This document shows positions 39,272 through 43,065 of a stretch of 43,065 nt of DNA, one piece after another. Position numbers and translations under genes: made by a program. Every line of letters starts with the position of its first letter. Position 1 is the first letter of the stretch. The stretch comes from Anaerolineae bacterium (GTDB taxonomy: Bacteria > Chloroflexota > Anaerolineae > UBA4142 > SHND01): positions 1-43,065 of the forward strand of contig JAJTXZ010000038.1 of the NCBI GenBank assembly GCA_021463195.1, given 5' to 3'. The notes under the pieces are model-generated. The model saw only the letters and a program-made list of their open reading frames with translations, was not told the DNA's origin and made no database searches.

Positions 39272-40027
39272 TTACAGCAATCCCAACTCTGCCAACAAAT
39301 CCACCACGCGCGGCGCGGCTTCGGGCCCCTTGCCCAGAATTTCCACTTGGTGCGCTTCTTCGGGCGGATTGAGCAATTTTATTTTTTGCAAACCGCCATC
39401 TTGCCACGCGGGCTGCGTTGTCGCAAGCGGTTTCTTTTTCGCTTTGAGGCGTCCGGGCAATGACGGATAGCGCGGCAAGTTGATGCCCTCTTTGACCGTG
39501 ATCACGGCCGGCAGCGGCGCGTCGAAAATTTCCCAACCGCCGGGTATTTCGCGTTTTGCCGTAACCTGATTTCCGTTTACAGAAATTTCTTTGATGCCCG
39601 TCATGCACGGCAGACCGAGCGCATACGCGACGCGCACGCCGACTTGGAAATCGCCCGTATCGGCGGCTTCATTGCCAAACAGCAGCAAATCGAAAGTCGC
39701 GCCATCCGCGCGAATCGCTTCTACAATCGCGTTGGCGGTCGCAACCGGGTCGAATTCGCGCCCGTCGCTTTCGAGATGGATCGCGCGCTCGATGCCGATG
39801 GCCATTGCATCGCGCAACTGTTCCGCCGCGTCTACCGGCCCGAGCGTCAATACCGTCGCCGCGCCGCCATGTTTTTCCACGAGCCGTACCGCTTCTTCCA
39901 CCGCGCACTCTTCGTGCGGGCTGATGGTGAAACCCATCAAGCGCGTATCAATCGCTTGCGCGTCCGTCGTGAGCGAAATTTTTCCGCCCGTCAGCGGCAC
40001 GCGTTTAATGCAGACGAGAATGTTCAA
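39272..40027 (-). CDS. etfB: Electron transfer flavoprotein subunit beta
   Basis: A 251-residue ETF beta subunit. The AMP-binding region and the FAD-contacting stretch DGATFDLLLFGNEAADTGDFQVGVRVAYALGLP and the conserved GINLPRYPSLPGRLKAKKKP are visible; the latter Arg/Lys-rich recognition loop contacts partner dehydrogenases. The start is the ATG at 40027 (MNILVCIKRVP). It lies between the upstream dehydrogenase gene and etfA; an 82-bp gap separates etfB and etfA. It partners with the dimethylglycine/sarcosine dehydrogenase-like protein and EtfA. Confidence 0.95.
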   Translation of the reverse strand: MNILVCIKRVPLTGGKISLTTDAQAIDTRLMGFTISPHEECAVEEAVRLVEKHGGAATVLTLGPVDAAEQLRDAMAIGIERAIHLESDGREFDPVATANAIVEAIRADGATFDLLLFGNEAADTGDFQVGVRVAYALGLPCMTGIKEISVNGNQVTAKREIPGGWEIFDAPLPAVITVKEGINLPRYPSLPGRLKAKKKPLATTQPAWQDGGLQKIKLLNPPEEAHQVEILGKGPEAAPRVVDLLAELGLL

Positions 40028-40039
40028 AGTAAAAAGTAT

Positions 40040-40087
40040 AAAGTTAAAAGCTAAAAGTGAATGGTGTTTCTTTTAGCTTGTAACTTT
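40040..40087 (-). promoter_or_regulatory. Hairpin between dehydrogenase gene and etfB
   Basis: The arms 40040-40057 and 40070-40087 pair over 18 bp with one mismatch around a 12-nt loop. It is AT-rich with no T-tail. It lies within the 71-bp gap between the two genes and may act as a processing or attenuation structure. Confidence 0.5.
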
Positions 40088-40098
40088 TCGTTTTGAGC

Positions 40099-42618
40099 TT
40101 ATGCCTTAAGGCGTTTATTCTCCGGGTCCAACAGCGGCGTCGCGCCAACCGAAGCGACGGTGACCGGATAGTGTTCGCCGAAATATTCGACCTTGAGTTT
40201 CACGCCGACCTTGGCGTATTCGGGCGGCAGATAACTCATCAAAATATATTTGCCGAGCGAGGGCCCTGCGCCCGCGCTCGTGACGTACGAACGACGCCCG
40301 CGCGCATCCTCGATGGGTCCGCCGTCGAGCGTCAGAATCGGTTCGCGTCCCTGCATAAAACGTTTGACGCCGGACGAGGAAGTGTGGTCGTCCACCGTGA
40401 GCGAGCAGAGCAGCGCGGCGGGCGGCGCGGCGCGCTGTTTCAAGTACGCCGCCTTGCCGATAAAATCTTGCGCTTTGACTTTGGCGCGCATCATGCCGGC
40501 TTCGACGAGATTAAACTCCATCTCCAAATCGCTGCCGTACAAACGATACGCTTTTTCCAAACGACCCGTCGTGCCATATACGCCAATGCCGACGGGCGCG
40601 ATGCCGAAGCGTTGCCCCGCCTCGTACACCATGTCCCACAATTTCGCGCCTTGCTCGAACGAAACGTACAATTCCCAACCGAGTTCGCCAACGTACGAAA
40701 TGCGCGAGGCGAGAACGTGCACCGTGCCAAAATCCACATATTTGCACGTGCCGAACGAAAACGCGTCGTTGCTCCAATCCGTTTCGCCGATAGTTTGCAA
40801 AACCGCGCGCGCTTGCGGACCCCACACGCCGAGCGTCGAGTACGCGGCGGTGATGTCGGTCAAGGTCACGCTGCCATCGTCGGGCAGATGGTCGGTCAAC
40901 CATTTTTTATCGCGCGCGCCGTCGAATGCGCCGGTCACGACGCGAAAATGATTTTTGCCGAGCCGCATCACGGTGAGGTCGGCTTTGATGCCGCCGTGTT
41001 CGTTGAGAAAATTTGTGTACGTCACGCGTCCGATGGGCGTGTCCATTTGATTGACCGCCATCTTTTGCATAAAGTCCAACGCGCCCGCGCCCTGAATTTC
41101 ATAGAGCGCGAACGCCGATAAATCCACCATGCCGACGCGTTCGCGCAGCGCCAAATGTTCCGCGTTGATGATGGGCGACCACCAACGCGCATCCCATTCC
41201 GCCTCGCGCGACATTACGCGCGCGCCGAATTCGTCCAACAATTTCGCGTTCGATTCGTACCACTGCGGACGTTCCCAGCCCATCGCTTCATAAAAGACCG
41301 CGCCGAGATTTTTTTCGCGCTCATAGTACGGCGACAAACGCACGTTGCGATTGCTCGCCCATTGCTCGCGCGGATGCACGATGCCGTACGTTTTATTGAA
41401 ACCTTCCGCGCTGCGCGCGTTGACATGCGTTTTTGTTTTTTGATGCGGATAAAAGCGCGCAATATCGGAACCGCTCGGATCAATTTCGGGATTGCCGTGG
41501 GTCATCCATTCGGCGACCGCGCGCGCAATGCCCGGCGCTTCTTTGATCCAAACCGCGGCGACGGACCAAAGATTTTTCACTTCGGGCGTTTCGCCGAGAA
41601 TCGGAAACCCGTCGGGCGTGAGCGAAAGCAAACCATTGATGGCGTAGCGAATCCCGACTTTTTCATTGCCCAAAATATCGGGAATCAGTTCGAGCGCTTG
41701 TTCGAGCTGCGGGTCGAAATCGGCTTGCGTGAACGGCGCTTCGGTGGGCGATAGCGCCGCTTGTTCATTCGATGGCACGTCGTCGGGCGCCCACAAAATC
41801 GGACGATGCGCGTACGAACCGACTTCCATGTCGCTGCCGTGCTGGCGTTCGTACATGTTGGTATCCATATCGCGCACAATCGGATATTTGATTTCGCCGA
41901 CCGTATCCATCAATTCAGGAACGGGACCTACGGAAATCATTTGATGCACCGCCGGCGTGAGCGGAATGTACGCGCCCGCCATGCGCGCGAGGCGCGGACT
42001 CCACAAGCCGCACGCGATGACGACAATCTCGGCGCGGAGATTGCCGCGATTCGTTTCGACGCCGACGATGCGCCCATTTTCGACCGGCAAGCCGGTGATT
42101 TCGGTATTCGCGAAAGTTTGCAGCGCGCCGACGGATTGCGCGTATTCACGCATCAACGTGCCAGCGCGCAGCGAGTCCACCGTGCCGATGCCTTGCGTGT
42201 AAAATCCGTTCAGGATAATTTTCTCATTGAGGTACGGCACTAGTTTTTTCACTTCGGCGGGCGAGATGAGATGCATTCCTTCCACGCCCCACGCTTTGCC
42301 GGACGCGATGCGGCGTTTGAATTCTTCGACGCGTTCGGGCGTGCGCGAAACTTCGATGCCGCCGCTTTGCGTAAAGACGCCAAGTTCTTTATATTGTTCT
42401 ACGCTGTCGAGCGTAAACTTGCACATTTCTTTGGAATGATCTACGAGAAAAATAAAATTGGATGCGTGGCCCGTCGAGCCGCCGGGATTGGGCAGGGGCC
42501 CCTTGTCGAGCTGGACGATATCGCGCCAGCCGAGTTTGGCGAGATGATATACCATGCTGTTGCCGACAATGCCGGCGCCAATGACGACGACGCGCGCGTG
42601 CGAAGGCAGATTGCTCAT
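40099..42618 (-). CDS. Dimethylglycine/sarcosine dehydrogenase-like, FAD and GcvT fusion
   Basis: An 839-residue two-part enzyme. The N-terminal FAD-dependent amine oxidase (DAO) domain has GAGIVGNSMVYHLAKLG (13-29) and the covalent flavinylation-type His in GSTGHASNF (about residue 51). The C-terminal half is a GcvT/aminomethyltransferase fold (WSPIINAEHLALRERVGMVDLSAFALYEIQGAGAL, NEHGGIKADLTVMRLG, YVGELGWELYVSFEQG, GIGVYGTTGRLEKAYRLYGSDLEMEFN), which transfers the released one-carbon unit to tetrahydrofolate. This fits oxidative demethylation of dimethylglycine or sarcosine, products of glycine betaine breakdown, with ETF as electron acceptor, as the neighbouring etfB/etfA genes suggest. 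AAGGAG precedes the ATG at 42618. Distinguishing DMGDH from SARDH needs biochemical data. Confidence 0.92.
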   Translation of the reverse strand: MSNLPSHARVVVIGAGIVGNSMVYHLAKLGWRDIVQLDKGPLPNPGGSTGHASNFIFLVDHSKEMCKFTLDSVEQYKELGVFTQSGGIEVSRTPERVEEFKRRIASGKAWGVEGMHLISPAEVKKLVPYLNEKIILNGFYTQGIGTVDSLRAGTLMREYAQSVGALQTFANTEITGLPVENGRIVGVETNRGNLRAEIVVIACGLWSPRLARMAGAYIPLTPAVHQMISVGPVPELMDTVGEIKYPIVRDMDTNMYERQHGSDMEVGSYAHRPILWAPDDVPSNEQAALSPTEAPFTQADFDPQLEQALELIPDILGNEKVGIRYAINGLLSLTPDGFPILGETPEVKNLWSVAAVWIKEAPGIARAVAEWMTHGNPEIDPSGSDIARFYPHQKTKTHVNARSAEGFNKTYGIVHPREQWASNRNVRLSPYYEREKNLGAVFYEAMGWERPQWYESNAKLLDEFGARVMSREAEWDARWWSPIINAEHLALRERVGMVDLSAFALYEIQGAGALDFMQKMAVNQMDTPIGRVTYTNFLNEHGGIKADLTVMRLGKNHFRVVTGAFDGARDKKWLTDHLPDDGSVTLTDITAAYSTLGVWGPQARAVLQTIGETDWSNDAFSFGTCKYVDFGTVHVLASRISYVGELGWELYVSFEQGAKLWDMVYEAGQRFGIAPVGIGVYGTTGRLEKAYRLYGSDLEMEFNLVEAGMMRAKVKAQDFIGKAAYLKQRAAPPAALLCSLTVDDHTSSSGVKRFMQGREPILTLDGGPIEDARGRRSYVTSAGAGPSLGKYILMSYLPPEYAKVGVKLKVEYFGEHYPVTVASVGATPLLDPENKRLKA

Positions 42619-42653
42619 ACAACGACTCCTTTGTCCGTGAGTGGAATGACACT

Positions 42654-42682
42654 ATTATAAACGCGGATGCGCTGGGCGTGAA
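42654..42682 (-). promoter_or_regulatory. Putative promoter of the dehydrogenase-etfBA operon
   Basis: On the minus strand TTCACG (42682-42677), a 17-bp spacer and TATAAT (42659-42654) lie 36 bp before the ATG. Confidence 0.5.
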
Positions 42683-42720
42683 TGAGTTTAGGATAAAAGA
42701 TTTTTAGGCGTTGTCAAGGG

Positions 42721-42830
42721 ATATTTGTCTGGTGATTACGCGGATTTCCAGACCCCAAGGGTTTTCAAAAACCCTTGGGGTCTGAAAGTCTGCTACGTTT
42801 TCGAGATACGAGTAATCACCAGATATTTGT
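42721..42830. mobile_element. 94-bp MITE-like element, copy 2, with 8-bp target duplication
   Basis: The element spans 42729-42822, the same 94-bp length as copy 1. It has the same 11-bp terminal inverted repeat CTGGTGATTAC/GTAATCACCAG, an internal perfect 17-bp-arm hairpin (42748-42782), and about nine base differences from copy 1 by eye. It is flanked by ATATTTGT at 42721-42728 and 42823-42830, an 8-bp target duplication. It lies between the divergent dehydrogenase and menG/ubiE-like genes. Confidence 0.9.
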
Positions 42831-42854
42831 CTGCCATAACGCGGGAAAATAAAA

Positions 42855-43065
42855 ATGTTCGAACCTTTGCAAAAACGCGCGTACGTGCGCGACATGTTTG
42901 CGCGGATTGCGCCGCGCTATGATTTGCTCAATCGGCTGATGTCGTTTGGCTTGGATGCGCGTTGGCGCGCGGGCGCGGCGCGGCGGGCGGTTGACGCGCA
43001 AACGGCGCCATTCATTTTAGATTTGGCGACCGGCACCGGCGATTTTGCCATCGCAATGCAAAATC
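42855..43065 (+). CDS. UbiE/MenG-type quinone methyltransferase (3' partial)
   Basis: Seventy codons are visible, then the window ends. The protein starts MFEPLQKRAYVRDMFARIAPRYDLLNRLMSFGLDARWR, the conserved N-terminus of UbiE/MenG (demethylmenaquinone or 2-methoxy-6-polyprenyl-1,4-benzoquinol C-methyltransferase), followed by SAM motif I ILDLATGTGDFAIAM. The demethylmenaquinone activity is most likely in a Chloroflexota-like anaerobe, as the organism probably uses menaquinone. It lies 24 bp downstream of the MITE, so the element may sit in its 5' leader or promoter. Confidence 0.92.
   Translation, partial: MFEPLQKRAYVRDMFARIAPRYDLLNRLMSFGLDARWRAGAARRAVDAQTAPFILDLATGTGDFAIAMQN

Noticed and set aside
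40093-41121. A 342-codon + strand frame inside the dehydrogenase-like gene
   Set aside because: Antisense shadow of the GcvT half of a well-supported gene; no recognizable motif and no RBS.

Overview
The window is a gene-dense, GC-rich bacterial chromosome segment with a very high density of GCGC/CGCG words. It holds about 40 protein genes, no rRNA or tRNA that I could find, and no CRISPR array. The gene mix (ARMT1-like DUF89 protein, DUF2207 membrane protein, Flp-type pilin, DUF4367 anti-sigma-like protein next to an ECF sigma factor, DUF1641/DsrC/DsrE2 sulfur genes, a UbiE/MenG-type methyltransferase) and many intergenic heptad/octamer repeats suggest an uncultured Chloroflexota-like bacterium. 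This placement is inference only. Housekeeping anchors are prfB (with its programmed frameshift), ftsY and dnaN.

Layout. 1-3284 (+): 5'-truncated DUF89 gene and a DUF2207 membrane protein, then a 210-bp inverted-repeat element. 3725-6932 (-): prfB, ftsY and an SPFH/band-7 protein. 6998-7105: a 94-bp MITE-like element with target duplication beside the promoter of an M20 peptidase (7166-8539, +). 8697-9809 (-): a small membrane protein and a methyltransferase. 9967-11223 (+): a tiny Flp-type pilin and a secreted protein of no recognised family. 11397-14941 (-): ECF sigma factor, anti-sigma-like protein, ABC ATPase and ABC permease, with repeat hairpins between the genes. 15018-18182 (-): a pentameric-ligand-gated-channel-like protein, an MFS exporter and a HAD hydrolase. 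18458-19753 (-): a second MFS protein. 19949-23027 (-): UDP-glucuronate-decarboxylase-like epimerase, O-antigen ligase-like protein and GtrA protein, a surface-glycan set. 23220-28233 (+): dnaN, an ILVBL-like thiamine-diphosphate enzyme, a DUF6788 protein and a PD40 beta-propeller protein. 28362-31658 (-): a MacB/LolD-like ABC exporter pair.

31893-35390 (+) is a compact sulfur-metabolism cluster: ArsR-type repressor, sulfide:quinone-oxidoreductase-like flavoprotein, DUF1641 protein, DsrC/TusE-like carrier and DsrE2-like protein. No tusA, dsrAB, hdr or sox gene is visible. The DsrC-like protein keeps the penultimate cysteine but has alanine where the second redox cysteine normally sits. 35549-38072 (+) is a compositionally distinct restriction-modification cassette: an unrecognised 133-aa protein, a DNA methyltransferase and a TdeIII/MjaII-like endonuclease. 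38218-42618 (-) is a methylamine/betaine catabolic operon: a dimethylglycine/sarcosine-dehydrogenase-like protein followed by etfB and etfA, which would pass electrons from N-demethylation to the quinone pool. A second copy of the 94-bp MITE with its own 8-bp target duplication lies at 42721-42830, just before a truncated menG/ubiE gene at the right edge.

The most novel-looking items are the 94-bp MITE family caught twice with target duplications, the minimal SQR-DUF1641-DsrC-DsrE2 module, the channel-like gene translationally coupled to an exporter, and the mirrored octamer repeats inside the sigma/ABC operon.
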